Assembly (NCBI GenBank): GCA_963828825.1
Contig: CAWHGF010000004.1
Location: 372,001 to 436,000 of the forward strand
Direction of reading: 5' to 3'
From: Bog-473 sp963828825
GTDB taxonomy: Bacteria > Actinomycetota > Acidimicrobiia > Acidimicrobiales > RAAP-2
Length of the DNA stretch: 64,000 bases
The notes beneath the pieces were generated by a model. The model made no database searches. It saw nothing but the letters and a program-made list of their open reading frames with translations, and was not told where the DNA came from. The stretch's first letter is position 1, and each line of letters opens with the position of its first letter. The translations under genes were made by a program, and so were the position numbers. Shown piece by piece: positions 8,873-18,103 of the stretch.

Positions 8873-9781
8873 TCAGCGGATGACGGACGTTCCGAACCGC
8901 TCGAGGGTTTCGAGCGCGTGGACCAGCGAGTCGCCCGGCACGCCGACCCCTGACCAGGTCACGCCGATCGCCGCCAATTCCTCCATGGCGGCCAGCTGGG
9001 CGTCGGCGTCGAACGTGTCACGACCCGGATCGCCCCCGGCGCTCGAGCCGAACGACACATCGATGCTGGCGGGATCGCGTCCCGCCTCCTCCATGAACTG
9101 CCAGAGCTCGTCGAGCATCGGTCGGAGATCGTCCACGGACTCGAGCGGCCGCGTCTTCGCGGTGCTGGCCAGGACTCTGGGGGCGGGAAAGGGGCTCCAG
9201 CCATCGGCGTAACGGGCCACCCGTTGCCGCGAGATGCGGCTGTTCCCGCCGATCCAGATCGGCGGATGCGGCGTGGGCTTCGGGTTCGCCGTCTGTCCCC
9301 GTGCAGTGAACGTCGTCCCCTGGTGGGCGAACTCGTCTTCGCTCCAGACCCCGCGGATCACCTCAATGGCTTCGTCGAAGAGCGCATTGCGCTGATCGAA
9401 GTCGACGCCGAGCGCCTGGTACTCGCCCCGCATGTAGCCGGTGGCGACGGCGAGCGTGAAGCGTCCGTCCGAGAGCGCGTCCAAGGTGGCGGCCGCCTTG
9501 GCCACCAGGAACGGATTGCGGTAGGGCAGCACGACGATGTTGGGGATCAAGCGCATCCGGTTCGTCACGGCCGCACAGAACGAGAGTGCGGTGAACGGAT
9601 CGAGCGCGTCGTGGCCGCCGGCCTTCAACCACTTCTCGCTCGGGGCCGGGTGGTCGGTGAAGCCGATGCCGGCGAATCCAGCTGCTTCGGCCACTTCGCA
9701 GAATCGGGTGAGCGCGGCCTTGGTGATCAGCTCGGGGTTGTACGGATGCGTCGTGAGCGGGTACGTCACCCAGTAGTTCAT
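8873..9781 (-). CDS. LLM-class F420-dependent oxidoreductase
   Basis: 302-residue luciferase-like TIM-barrel enzyme. Diagnostic stretches are FTDHPAPSEKW, GLAVATGYMRGE-like loops (here TLAVATGYMRGEYQALGV), PPIWIGGNSR and RVARYADGW. Relatives use coenzyme F420 (some FMN) for hydride transfer; the substrate is unknown. The ATG at 9781 lies 7 nt below TAGGGT (9789-9794) with no ribosome site, suggesting a leaderless transcript. It is divergent from the SDR gene. Confidence 0.88.
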   Translation of the reverse strand: MNYWVTYPLTTHPYNPELITKAALTRFCEVAEAAGFAGIGFTDHPAPSEKWLKAGGHDALDPFTALSFCAAVTNRMRLIPNIVVLPYRNPFLVAKAAATLDALSDGRFTLAVATGYMRGEYQALGVDFDQRNALFDEAIEVIRGVWSEDEFAHQGTTFTARGQTANPKPTPHPPIWIGGNSRISRQRVARYADGWSPFPAPRVLASTAKTRPLESVDDLRPMLDELWQFMEEAGRDPASIDVSFGSSAGGDPGRDTFDADAQLAAMEELAAIGVTWSGVGVPGDSLVHALETLERFGTSVIR

Positions 9782-9909
9782 GGCGCCGACCCTAGTGTTC
9801 CGATGCCGGCGGTTTCGGGGTTCACCGGTGCCCCGGGCCTCTGCTCGGGGCCGGCCCTAGGCTACGTCGCGTCGCGTGGCGTCCCATCTCCGATTCGAAA
9901 GAGGCGCGT

Positions 9910-10695
9910 ATGCAGCTCGGGCTTGAGGGCAAGGTGGCGGTCGTGACCGGGGCCAGCCGGGGCATCGGGCTGGCGGCCACGCGGGCACTGACGTCGGAGG
10001 GCGCCCATGTCGTGGCCGGGGCACGCACGAGCTCAGTCGAACTCGACGCCCTCGTGGGCACCGGAACCGCCGAGTCGGTCGCCGTCGACCTCTCGATTCC
10101 ATCCGGCCCGGCCGACCTGGCCGCAGCGGCGCTCGCGCACGGCAAGATCGACATCCTGATCAACAACGTCGGCGCGGCGCACCCGCGCCTCGGCGGATTC
10201 CTGACCATCACCGACGAGGACTGGACTGCCTCCCTGAACTTCAATCTCATGGAGGCCGTGCGGATGACCCGCGCCGTCCTACCCTCCATGATCGCCGCCG
10301 GCGCGGGCTCCATCGTCACGACGAGCTCCGTCAATGCCTTCCTCCCCGACCCCACCGTCCTCGACTACAGCGCGTCGAAGGCGGCCGTGGCGAACTTCTC
10401 CAAGTCACTCTCGAAGGAAGTGGCGCGGCACAACATCCGGGTGAACACGGTGAGCCCCGGGCCTGTCACCACGGCGTTGTGGCTGGGCGAGGACGGGGTA
10501 GCCAACACGGTCGCCCGCGCCACCGGCGGGGACCCCGATGCTGTGGCGCACCAGGCCGCCGCGGATGCGGCGACCGGCCGCTTCACCACCCCCGAGGAGG
10601 TGGCGGACCTCATTCTCTTCCTCGCCAGTGCCCGGGCGACCAACGTGACCGGGGCCGACTTCACCGTCGATGGCGGGCTCATCAAGACCCTTTGA
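9910..10695 (+). CDS. SDR-family oxidoreductase
   Basis: 261-residue short-chain dehydrogenase. The NAD(P)-binding loop TGASRGIG (13-20), the structural INNVGAA, the active-site Ser in TTSSVN and the catalytic YSASK (Y153, K157) are all present, as is the C-terminal GADFTVDGG. It would oxidise or reduce an alcohol/ketone; substrate unknown. The ATG follows AAAGAGG. A TAGGCT at 9858-9863 could be its -10 box. Downstream lies a DUF1275 gene in the same direction. Confidence 0.92.
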   Translation: MQLGLEGKVAVVTGASRGIGLAATRALTSEGAHVVAGARTSSVELDALVGTGTAESVAVDLSIPSGPADLAAAALAHGKIDILINNVGAAHPRLGGFLTITDEDWTASLNFNLMEAVRMTRAVLPSMIAAGAGSIVTTSSVNAFLPDPTVLDYSASKAAVANFSKSLSKEVARHNIRVNTVSPGPVTTALWLGEDGVANTVARATGGDPDAVAHQAAADAATGRFTTPEEVADLILFLASARATNVTGADFTVDGGLIKTL

Positions 10696-10759
10696 TCCGG
10701 GTGATGCCGGGGCGGGGCCACGGACCACAATCCTGAAACCCGAAAGGAGAGTCCTGGAC

Positions 10760-11497
10760 ATGTACACATTCCTCACCGAAGTCCGCGAAACCTTGGCTCC
10801 GAACCGGACCGACCGTTTCGGCCCGCTCCCGCCGTTACTGGTCGCCATGACGGTGGTCACCGGGCTCGTCGATTCGTTCAGCTACCTGCTCCTGGGTCAC
10901 GTCTTCGTCGCCAACATGACGGGGAACGTCGTGTTCCTGGGGTTCGCGGTCGTGGGAGCCGCGGGCTTCTCCATCGCCGCGTCGCTGGTGGCCCTGGTCT
11001 CGTTCGGATTGGGATCCGTCCTCGGCGGGCGGATCGTGTCGCGCTTCGGCCATCACCGTGGCCACCACGTGGCGGTGGCGACGGGTGCCCAGGCACTGCT
11101 CCTTCTCGTGTCGGTGATCCTGGCCCTGGTCGGTTCGCACCCCTTCGGCTCCGGTGTCCGCTACCCCCTCATCATCGTGCTGAGTCTGGCCATGGGCGTG
11201 CAGAACTCGAGCGTTCGCCGCCTGGCGGTCCCCGACCTGACGACCACCGTGCTCACCCTGACGGTCACGGGCATCGGCGCGGACAGCGCGCTCGGTGGCG
11301 GGAAGGGATCCAAGTCGGGCCGGCGTCTGATCTCGGTCGCCGCCATGTTCCTGGGAGCGCTGGCCGGAGCCGCCCTCGTCCTCCATGTGCACATCGCGCT
11401 TCCACTGGTTCTCGCCTGTGTCATCGTCATCGTCGTGGCTGCGGTGAGCCACCTGTCGGGTCGGTCGAATCCCCCCTGGACCCTCGTCGAAGACTGA
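10760..11497 (+). CDS. DUF1275 (YoaK-type) membrane protein
   Basis: 245 residues with six predicted membrane helices. The family hallmarks are FSYLLLGHVFVANMTGNVV near the N-terminus and MGVQNSSVRRL in the middle. Family function is not established. The ATG at 10760 has AAAGGAG upstream; the frame is open further back but overlaps the SDR gene. It follows the SDR gene by 64 bp and may share its transcript. Confidence 0.87.
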   Translation: MYTFLTEVRETLAPNRTDRFGPLPPLLVAMTVVTGLVDSFSYLLLGHVFVANMTGNVVFLGFAVVGAAGFSIAASLVALVSFGLGSVLGGRIVSRFGHHRGHHVAVATGAQALLLLVSVILALVGSHPFGSGVRYPLIIVLSLAMGVQNSSVRRLAVPDLTTTVLTLTVTGIGADSALGGGKGSKSGRRLISVAAMFLGALAGAALVLHVHIALPLVLACVIVIVVAAVSHLSGRSNPPWTLVED

Positions 11498-11665
11498 GCC
11501 GGAATTCAGACTGGGAGCTTGCCGAGTGCAATTGGCGATCATCGCCCGGTGCGGCCGGTCGGTTGTATCCGTCCTCGCCACAAGATTGCCCCTCGACATG
11601 GTCGGGTCGGTCTGCTCTGCTTGGTTCCCACACCATCGTGCGGAGCTGACGTAAGGGGGAACACC

Positions 11666-12510
11666 ATGACGACCATCGCCCCTGAAGAGCAGAGCCAGAT
11701 CGGCGAGGCGAATGCGTCCGGCAAGACACCGGTTGTCTTCATCCACGGCCTCTGGCTGCTCCCGAGCAGCTGGGACCGGTGGCGGCCGTCTTCGCTGATG
11801 CCGGCTACGCCCCCCTCACTCCCGGATGGCCCGACGACCCGCACACCGTCGAGGAGGCCACGGCACACCCCGAGGTGTTCGCCAACAAGTCGGTCGGACA
11901 GGTGGCCGACCACTACGCCTCGGTCATTGAGGCGCTGGAGAAGAAGCCGGCGGTGATCGGGCACTCCTTCGGAGGGTTGCTGGCCCAGATGGTGGCGGGG
12001 AAAGGGCTCTCGGCGGCCACCGTGGCGATCGATGCCGCACCCTTCCGGGGCGTCCTCCCCCTGCCCATCTCGGCCTTGCGCTCGTCCAAGCCTGTCCTCG
12101 AGGACCCGCGCAACAAGCATCGGGCCATCCCGCTCACCTTCGACCAGTTTCGGTATGCCTTCGCCAACGCGGTCAGCGAAGAGGAAGCCAAGGAACTCTT
12201 CGGCACCTACGCCGTGGCGGCGCCCGGTGAGCCGCTCTTCCAAGCCGCGTTCGCCAACCTGAATCCGTGGACCGAGGCCAAGGTCGACCACAAGAACGCC
12301 GACCGGGGTCCCATGCTCATCGTCTCAGGCGAGAAGGACCACACCGTTCCCACGGCCATCTCCAAGGCCACCTACAAGCGACAACAGCACAACGAAGGGG
12401 TGACCGAATTCGTCGAGATCCCGAACCGGGGACACGCCCTGACCATCGACAGCGGGTGGCGCGAGGTAGCCGGCACCGCACTGGGCTTCGTCAAGCGATT
12501 CGTCTCCTGA
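11666..12510 (+). CDS. Alpha/beta hydrolase, split by a one-base frameshift
   Basis: Two adjacent frames together make one ~281-residue alpha/beta hydrolase. The first (from ATG 11666, after AAGGGGG) carries PVVFIHGLWLLPSSWDRW, the oxyanion strand. The second (usable from ~11779) continues AAVFADAGYAPLTPGWPDDP, the nucleophile elbow GHSFGG, the acidic region SGEKDHTVP and the catalytic His in RGHAL. Adding one G near 11781 (GGTGGCGG to GGTGGGCGG) restores the frame exactly. It is either an assembly error or a recent loss; all catalytic residues remain. The 168 bp upstream hold no other gene. Confidence 0.85.
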
Positions 12511-12560
12511 TCGGGGACGCGGGCCGGGTCGGCGGCTGAGCGCGACCGGGGGCCGACGTC

Positions 12561-14240
12561 TCAGACCATGAGCACGACGGGCACGATCATCGGGCGGCGC
12601 TTCGTGCGATCGCCGACGAACCTGCCCAGTGCCTTGCGGGTGTGGCGGCTGAGTACCTCAATGTCGTGGGCCCCATCACGCAACGCCTGCGTCACCGCGG
12701 CCGCCACCACCTCGCTGGCTTCTCCCAAGAGCTCCTCGGCCTCGGGCGCGTACACCCAGCCCCTCGTCTCGATCACCGGCGGGCAGCTGAGCTTGCCCTG
12801 CTGGCGGTCGACCGTGACCACGGCCATGACGACGCCCTCCTCGGCCAACTTCTTGCGGTCGCGCAGCACGCCGTGCTCAATGTCGCCCACGGTGCCGTCG
12901 ACGTAGACGTACCCGGCCGGCACCCGGCCATCCCGGGCGATGCCCTTGGCATCGAGCTGGATCACGTCGCCGTCCTCGCACAGGAGCACCTTGGCCGGGT
13001 CGAGGCCCATGGAGAGGGCGAGACGGGCATGGTGCACCATGTGGCGGAACTCGCCATGCACCGGCACGAAGCACTCCGGCTCCGTCACGGCGATCAGGGT
13101 GCGCAGCTCCCCCTGACGAGCATGTCCGCTCACGTGGACCGCCTCGGCGCCCGAGTGCACGACCTCCGCGCCCCGGCGGTACAGATCATCGATGACCTGT
13201 CCCACCGACCACTCGTTGCCCGGGATCGGGTGAGCGCTGATGACAACGACGTCGTCCTCACCGATGCGGAGCCACTTGTTCTCGCCCGTGGCCATGAGCG
13301 AGAGGGCCGACATCGGCTCGCCCTGTGAGCCCGTCGAGATCACGCACACCTCACCGGCAGGCAAACCGTCCACCGCTTCGATGTCGATCTGCACGCCGTC
13401 GGGAATGCTGATGATGCCCAGCCGCGTCCCGAGCTCGACGTTCTTGCCCATGGACCGGCCGAGGGTGGCCACCTTGCGGCCGTTGGCCACGGCGGCGTCG
13501 ATGATCTGCTGCACCCGGTGCATGTGACTGGCGAAGCAGGCGACGACGATGCGCTTGCCGGACTGGGCCGCGAAGACCCGGCGCAGCGTCACGCCCACCG
13601 AAGATTCCGATTCGGTGAAGCCGGGCTCCTCCGCGTTGGTGGAGTCCGACAGGAGGAGGCGGATACCCTCGGTCTGGGCGAGCTCCCCCATGCGGGCCAT
13701 GTCGGTGCGCCGCCCGTCGACTGGCTGCAGGTCGAGCTTGAAGTCCCCCGAATGCAGGATCACTCCCTGCGGCGTGTGGAACGCGATGGCCATTGCCTCG
13801 GGCACCGAGTGCGTCACCGGGATGAACTCCACGTCGCAGGCGCCGATCTTCACCCGCTCCCCGTCCGCCACCGGAATGAATTTGGTGTTGCCCGCCAAAC
13901 CGGCCTCGTCGATGCGGTGGCGGGCCAGGCCGACCGTCAGTTCGGAGCCGTAGATCGGCGCGCGGACTTCGCGCAGGAGGTAGGCGAGTCCGCCCGTGTG
14001 ATCCTCGTGGCCGTGGGTGAGCACGATCCCGTCCACCCGGTCCTTGCGATCTTGCAGGTAGGTGAACTCGGGCAGGACGAGGTCGATGCCCGGCATGTCG
14101 GGATCGGGGAACATGATCCCGCAGTCGAGGATGACGATGCGCCCGTCGACTTCGATGCAGGCGCAGTTCCGTCCGATCTCCCCGAGTCCGCCCAGGAAAA
14201 CGACCCGGACGGGCTTCGGCTTGGTGCCGCGCTCAGGCAA
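12561..14240 (-). CDS. rnj: Ribonuclease J
   Basis: 559-residue metallo-beta-lactamase/beta-CASP ribonuclease for mRNA decay and rRNA maturation. The zinc motif HGHEDH (76-81) and beta-CASP motifs (SDSTNAE, CFASHMHRVQQ, STGSQGE, SGHARQGEL) are present. No ATG or GTG fits the N-terminus; I chose a TTG at 14240, which lies inside the dapA stop region (8-nt overlap) and gives PERGTKPKPVRVVFLGGLGEIG. The dapA-rnj pair is conserved in actinobacteria. Confidence 0.93.
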   Translation of the reverse strand: MPERGTKPKPVRVVFLGGLGEIGRNCACIEVDGRIVILDCGIMFPDPDMPGIDLVLPEFTYLQDRKDRVDGIVLTHGHEDHTGGLAYLLREVRAPIYGSELTVGLARHRIDEAGLAGNTKFIPVADGERVKIGACDVEFIPVTHSVPEAMAIAFHTPQGVILHSGDFKLDLQPVDGRRTDMARMGELAQTEGIRLLLSDSTNAEEPGFTESESSVGVTLRRVFAAQSGKRIVVACFASHMHRVQQIIDAAVANGRKVATLGRSMGKNVELGTRLGIISIPDGVQIDIEAVDGLPAGEVCVISTGSQGEPMSALSLMATGENKWLRIGEDDVVVISAHPIPGNEWSVGQVIDDLYRRGAEVVHSGAEAVHVSGHARQGELRTLIAVTEPECFVPVHGEFRHMVHHARLALSMGLDPAKVLLCEDGDVIQLDAKGIARDGRVPAGYVYVDGTVGDIEHGVLRDRKKLAEEGVVMAVVTVDRQQGKLSCPPVIETRGWVYAPEAEELLGEASEVVAAAVTQALRDGAHDIEVLSRHTRKALGRFVGDRTKRRPMIVPVVLMV

Positions 14241-15165
14241 GCGGGGCGACCGTGACCGCAGGTGGCCCGACGGCGGCCAGGATCTTCTGCGCCTGGGCGT
14301 CGAGCTCGGGGGTGGACGCGCCCATCGGCAGGCGGCACTGGCCCACCCGCAGGCCGAGCGCACGCAGCATCGCCTTGGCCGGCAGCGGGTTCGGGAACTC
14401 CTCCGAGGACTCGAAGTCGAACGAGTCGAGCAGCTCGGCGTTCCCGGCGATGGCGGCAGCCAGGTCGCCCGCCACGAACGCGTCGACGACCCGGCGCAGC
14501 TGCGGTCCGACCCAGTGCGCGGCCACGCTGATCACGCCGACAGCGCCAACCGCCATCAGGGGCAGCGTCATGACGTCGTCACCGCTGTAGATCTCGAAGT
14601 CCGGGGGGATCTGCGCGGCGAGGTGCGCCGTGGTGGGCGGATCGCCCGCCGCATCCTTGAGCGCCACGATGGCCGGCACCTCGCGAGCGAGGCGGAGCAT
14701 GGTTGTGGTGGCGATGCGCCGTCCGGCGCGGACCGGGATGTCGTAGAGCACGACGGGGACGTCCCCCGCCGCGTCGGCCACCGCCCGGAAGTGCTCGAAG
14801 AGCCCGGCCTGCGAGGGCCGGTTGTAGTACGGCGTGACCACAAGCACGCCGTCCACCCCGCACTCCGTGGCCTGCTTTGTCAGGCTGACCGAGTGCGCCG
14901 TGTCGTTGGAGCCCGTGCCGGCGATGACGGGGATCGTCACGGCCTCGGCCACGGCGCGCCACAGGGCCACCTTCTCGTCGTCGGTCAACACTGAGCTCTC
15001 GCCGGTGGAGCCGCTCAGCACGAGCCCGTCGCTTCCGTGCCCGGCCAGCCAGCGGGCCAGCTCCACCGCGGCAGGGAGGTCGAGCGCACCGTCCTCGTCG
15101 AACGGGGTCACCATGGCCGTGACCACCCGCCCGAAGCGGGGCGAGTCGTGCTGCACGGGGCTCAT
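14233..15165 (-). CDS. dapA: 4-hydroxy-tetrahydrodipicolinate synthase DapA
   Basis: 310-residue TIM-barrel lyase condensing pyruvate with aspartate semialdehyde in lysine/diaminopimelate synthesis. The Schiff-base lysine K170 (IVALKDAAGD), Tyr141 (VLYDIP) and the GSTGE loop are present. The ATG at 15165 has GAGGGG just upstream and TAGCGT (15175-15180) 9 nt away as a possible -10. It overlaps rnj by 8 nt. dapB, the next enzyme, lies 3.5 kb upstream on the same strand. Confidence 0.95.
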   Translation of the reverse strand: MSPVQHDSPRFGRVVTAMVTPFDEDGALDLPAAVELARWLAGHGSDGLVLSGSTGESSVLTDDEKVALWRAVAEAVTIPVIAGTGSNDTAHSVSLTKQATECGVDGVLVVTPYYNRPSQAGLFEHFRAVADAAGDVPVVLYDIPVRAGRRIATTTMLRLAREVPAIVALKDAAGDPPTTAHLAAQIPPDFEIYSGDDVMTLPLMAVGAVGVISVAAHWVGPQLRRVVDAFVAGDLAAAIAGNAELLDSFDFESSEEFPNPLPAKAMLRALGLRVGQCRLPMGASTPELDAQAQKILAAVGPPAVTVAPLA

Positions 15166-15205
15166 CGACCCCTCACGCTACCAGCGCCGGGTGCCGCTCA
15201 GGGGT

Positions 15206-16363
15206 TCAAACGACCTGGCGGTCGGCCGGCGAGCCGTCGGCGAACGCGTCCTCCTCCTGCGTGGAGTCGGTCAGGTTCTCGAACGCGATCGCCCCCATTT
15301 CGGTGAACTTCGTGCGTAGCCAGCCGTCCGACGCATCGAGCAGACCCAGCTTCTTGAGGTTGGGAACGATCTTGGAGAACAGCAGGATCTGGAAGTCGTC
15401 GCGCTCGGGCGCGGCCTGCATGACCTTGATCACATCGGGGACGGGCACCTCCATGCGCTCCCAGACCTCCTGCATGACCAAGCGGTCCTTCATGCGGATG
15501 GCCGCCTCGAACGCGAACTCCTGGCGCTCACGCAACTCGGCCGCATTCAACTCCTTGTAGTACTCCTGCAGGCTCAGCACCCCGAAGGCAACGTGACGGG
15601 CCTCGTCGGCCATGACGTAGCGCAGGAGCTTCTTGAGCAGCGGCTCGGTCGTCATCATGTGGATGAAGCCGAAGGCGGCTAACGCGAGGCCCTCCACCAT
15701 GATCTGCATGCCGAGGTAGGTCATGTCCCAACGCGAATCGGAGACGATGTCGTCGAGCAGCAGCCCGAGGTGGGCGTTCATCGGGTAGTGGCCCGAGAGC
15801 TTCTCGTCGAGGTACCTGGAGAAGACCTCGACGTGGCGGGCCTCGTCCATCACCTGCGTGGCGGCGTAGTACTTGGCGTCGATCCACGGGACGGTCTCGA
15901 CGATCTTGGCCGTGCACAGCAACGCACCCTGCTCGCCGTGCATGAACTGCGACAGCATCCAGTTCTGGTTCTCGATCCCGAACTGCAAGAACCGCTTCTC
16001 GTCCCACTTCTCCAGGACGGTGCCGGCAATGGCCGCCTCATCCCACTGCCCCTGGGCCGGGTTGGCCTCGGCGTTGGCGACGACCACGCGCTCCTGGTCG
16101 ACCTCGATCGACCAGTCCAGATCGGTCTGCCCGTTCCACTGCGCCTTCTTGGCCTTCTCGTAGAGCTTGTCGAGCTGGGGCTTGGCGCCCTTCTCGTAGT
16201 CCCAGGTGAACTCGGCCGGGCAGTTGTCGGGGACGCGGTGGAACCCCGTCGCGTCGTACTGGCCGACGAGGCTCAGCACGGCCTCGATGTCGTTGATGCT
16301 CTCCCGGCCGATCAGGTCCAGGTTGGACCTCAGCTGCTCGGTGTTCTCGTCGAGTGTGGTCAT
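15206..16363 (-). CDS. Ferritin-like diiron protein
   Basis: 385 residues with a four-helix-bundle diiron site: E144 (HGEQG), E174 and H177 (DEARH), E224 (VEGLA), E254 and H257 (DEARH). This 4-Glu/2-His set is that of ribonucleotide-reductase-R2-like and oxygenase ferritin-like proteins, so an O2-activating oxidase role is plausible; the substrate is unknown. The ATG overlaps the stop of an upstream TetR regulator by 4 nt (ATGA), suggesting co-translation and control by that regulator. Confidence 0.85.
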   Translation of the reverse strand: MTTLDENTEQLRSNLDLIGRESINDIEAVLSLVGQYDATGFHRVPDNCPAEFTWDYEKGAKPQLDKLYEKAKKAQWNGQTDLDWSIEVDQERVVVANAEANPAQGQWDEAAIAGTVLEKWDEKRFLQFGIENQNWMLSQFMHGEQGALLCTAKIVETVPWIDAKYYAATQVMDEARHVEVFSRYLDEKLSGHYPMNAHLGLLLDDIVSDSRWDMTYLGMQIMVEGLALAAFGFIHMMTTEPLLKKLLRYVMADEARHVAFGVLSLQEYYKELNAAELRERQEFAFEAAIRMKDRLVMQEVWERMEVPVPDVIKVMQAAPERDDFQILLFSKIVPNLKKLGLLDASDGWLRTKFTEMGAIAFENLTDSTQEEDAFADGSPADRQVV

Positions 16364-17124
16364 AGTGCCGCCCCCTTGGTGGTCGGTCTCGTTGAGCTGG
16401 GTGCTCGGTCAAAACTGGAACTGGAACTGGAACTGGAACTGGAAAACGAGGGACTTGCCCCGTCGAGGCGCAGGGCGAGGATGCCGGGCAGGACGAACGT
16501 ACGCACGAGCGCCCGGGTGTCGGCCGGGTCGGTCAGGTCGGCATGCGGGGATGGGTCCGAGCAGTAGGCCATGACGATGCGCACGGCCCACTCGGCCGCC
16601 CGGGACGCCTGCTCGGGCTCGAGCCACCGGGCGAAGAACGGGGCGCCCAGGTCGCTCGCCACCTGCATGACCTGGTCGAAACCGCTGAACGTGACGTAGG
16701 GCAGGACGGCGCCGGGTTCGTACTCGAGGAGGTAGGTCAACGGCTCGTGCCAGCGGAGCCAGCGGGCCGACTCGACCATGCCGGCCACCAGCACGTCCTC
16801 GAGGTCGGCGGCCTCGCCCATGACGACGGCCAGGGACGAGAAGAGCCGGGCCACCTCCGTCTCGACGACGGCGGCCAGGATTCCTTCCTTGCCCCGCGGG
16901 AAGGACCGGTAGGCCGTGGCGCGCGACAGTCCCGCGGCGCGGGCAATGTCGTCCACCGTGGTCTTGGCGATCCCCTGGCGGGCCAGGCAGCGCAGGGCTC
17001 CGTCAACGAGGCGGACCCGGGTCGAGGAGCGGTCGTCCGCTCCGAGATGCCGGACGACGCTGTCACGCCCCCCGGTCGGGGAGCCGGTCTCGACGACTTC
17101 GGTCCTTGTCGCGGTTGCGCCCAC
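16360..17124 (-). CDS. TetR-family regulator with a serine-repeat tail
   Basis: About 254 residues. The N-terminal helix-turn-helix (TTVDDIARAAGLSRATAYRSF) follows a ~40-residue extension; the ligand domain ends near FVLPGILALRLDG. The tail then reads FSSSSSSSSSSF, encoded by five AACTGG hexamers. I chose GTG 17124: a promoter -10 (17134-17139) abuts the alternative GTG at 17133, which would probably not be transcribed. A palindrome over the promoter suggests autoregulation. Its stop overlaps the start of the diiron protein gene. Confidence 0.85.
   Translation of the reverse strand: MGATATRTEVVETGSPTGGRDSVVRHLGADDRSSTRVRLVDGALRCLARQGIAKTTVDDIARAAGLSRATAYRSFPRGKEGILAAVVETEVARLFSSLAVVMGEAADLEDVLVAGMVESARWLRWHEPLTYLLEYEPGAVLPYVTFSGFDQVMQVASDLGAPFFARWLEPEQASRAAEWAVRIVMAYCSDPSPHADLTDPADTRALVRTFVLPGILALRLDGASPSFSSSSSSSSSSFDRAPSSTRPTTKGAAL
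16413..16442 (+). repeat. Hexanucleotide microsatellite (AACTGG)5
   Basis: Five perfect AACTGG units, encoding ten consecutive serines in the minus-strand TetR gene. A 6-bp unit means copy-number changes would keep the frame. Confidence 0.95.
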
Positions 17125-17126
17125 TC

Positions 17127-17161
17127 TTGACACAGTATGGCGTTTTTTGTCTCACTGTCAA
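17127..17161 (-). promoter_or_regulatory. Promoter with overlapping inverted repeat upstream of the TetR-diiron pair
   Basis: On the minus strand: -35 TTGACA (17156-17161), 16-bp spacer, -10 CATACT (17134-17139). The same segment is bounded by an imperfect inverted repeat, TTGACACAGT and ACTGTCAA, so a dimeric repressor bound here would cover the promoter. The adjacent TetR protein is the obvious candidate (inference). Confidence 0.6.
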
Positions 17162-17218
17162 CCCATGAGGCAACGGGGCCATCGCGACCCGGCGACCGGG
17201 CGACCGGGCGGCCGGGGC

Positions 17219-18103
17219 TCAACTGAGGTTGAAGTGACCAGGCGCGATGGATGTGATGAGCAGCGCCAGCAGGGCGAGTACGGCCACGCTCCCCCCGACC
17301 GTGAGCACCAGCGCGGTGGTCCGGTCCCGCAGTTCGCCGGCGTAGTCGTAGACGAAGGCCAGCACGCCCCCGGTGAGCACACCCCCGAGGTGGGCCCGCC
17401 AGTCGATGTCGCCCGTGAACCCGATGACCAAGTTGAGTACGAGCAGCCCCACCACCGGCGCCACCGGCAATTTGCGGCGCAGGCCCACCACGACGTACGC
17501 CCCCAGCACGCCCATGATGGCGCCCGAGGCGCCGATGCCGGCCACGTTCGGCTGGCTGAGGATGTACGAGCAGACGCTCCCCCCGAGCCCGGCCAACAGG
17601 TAGAGGGCGATGAAGCGGACCTTGCCCAGCAGCACCTCGAGGGCGGGACCGACGATGAGCAGGGCGATCATGTTGAAGAGGATGTGGGTGAAGCTGGCGT
17701 GCAGCCACATGGCGGTGAAGGCCCGGTAGTACTCGTTCTGCAGATGCACGGCCGCCGGCCACATCGCGTAGCGGTCGATGACGCGGGTGTTGGTGCCGAA
17801 ACCCTCGAGGAAGAACACCACCACGTTGATGGCGATGATGGTGAGCACGATCGGCGTCGGGTTGGTCGAGCCGACCACGCCGGACCGGCCCCGGCTGGTG
17901 TGGGTGAACGCCGGGACGTGGCGCGAGCGCTTGGTCCCCTCGGAGATGCACTCCGGGCACTGCCAGCCGACGGGCGCCTCGACCATGCAGTCGGTGCAGA
18001 TGGGGCGGTTGCAGTGGGCGCAGAGCACCGACGCCGCCCGTTCGGGGTGGCGGGAGCAGGGAGGAGGCGGCGCGGGCTGCGGCTGCAGTTGCGGGTCGCT
18101 CAC
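17219..18103 (-). CDS. Rhomboid intramembrane serine protease with N-terminal zinc-binding segment
   Basis: 294 residues. The cytosolic N-terminus carries eight Cys/His ligand candidates (C16, H19, C28, C31, C36, C39, C49, C52), a B-box-like zinc motif. The rhomboid domain follows: six or seven helices, catalytic Ser193 in GASGAIMG, His238 in HLGG, and the WLHASFTHILFN region. It would cleave membrane substrates; none can be named. The GTG start overlaps the upstream TetR gene by 4 nt (GTGA). Confidence 0.9.
   Translation of the reverse strand: MSDPQLQPQPAPPPPCSRHPERAASVLCAHCNRPICTDCMVEAPVGWQCPECISEGTKRSRHVPAFTHTSRGRSGVVGSTNPTPIVLTIIAINVVVFFLEGFGTNTRVIDRYAMWPAAVHLQNEYYRAFTAMWLHASFTHILFNMIALLIVGPALEVLLGKVRFIALYLLAGLGGSVCSYILSQPNVAGIGASGAIMGVLGAYVVVGLRRKLPVAPVVGLLVLNLVIGFTGDIDWRAHLGGVLTGGVLAFVYDYAGELRDRTTALVLTVGGSVAVLALLALLITSIAPGHFNLS

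Noticed and set aside
16409..16627. Phe-Gln repeat peptide (FQFQFQ) frame
   Set aside because: Shadow reading of the AACTGG microsatellite; the TetR frame is the real one.
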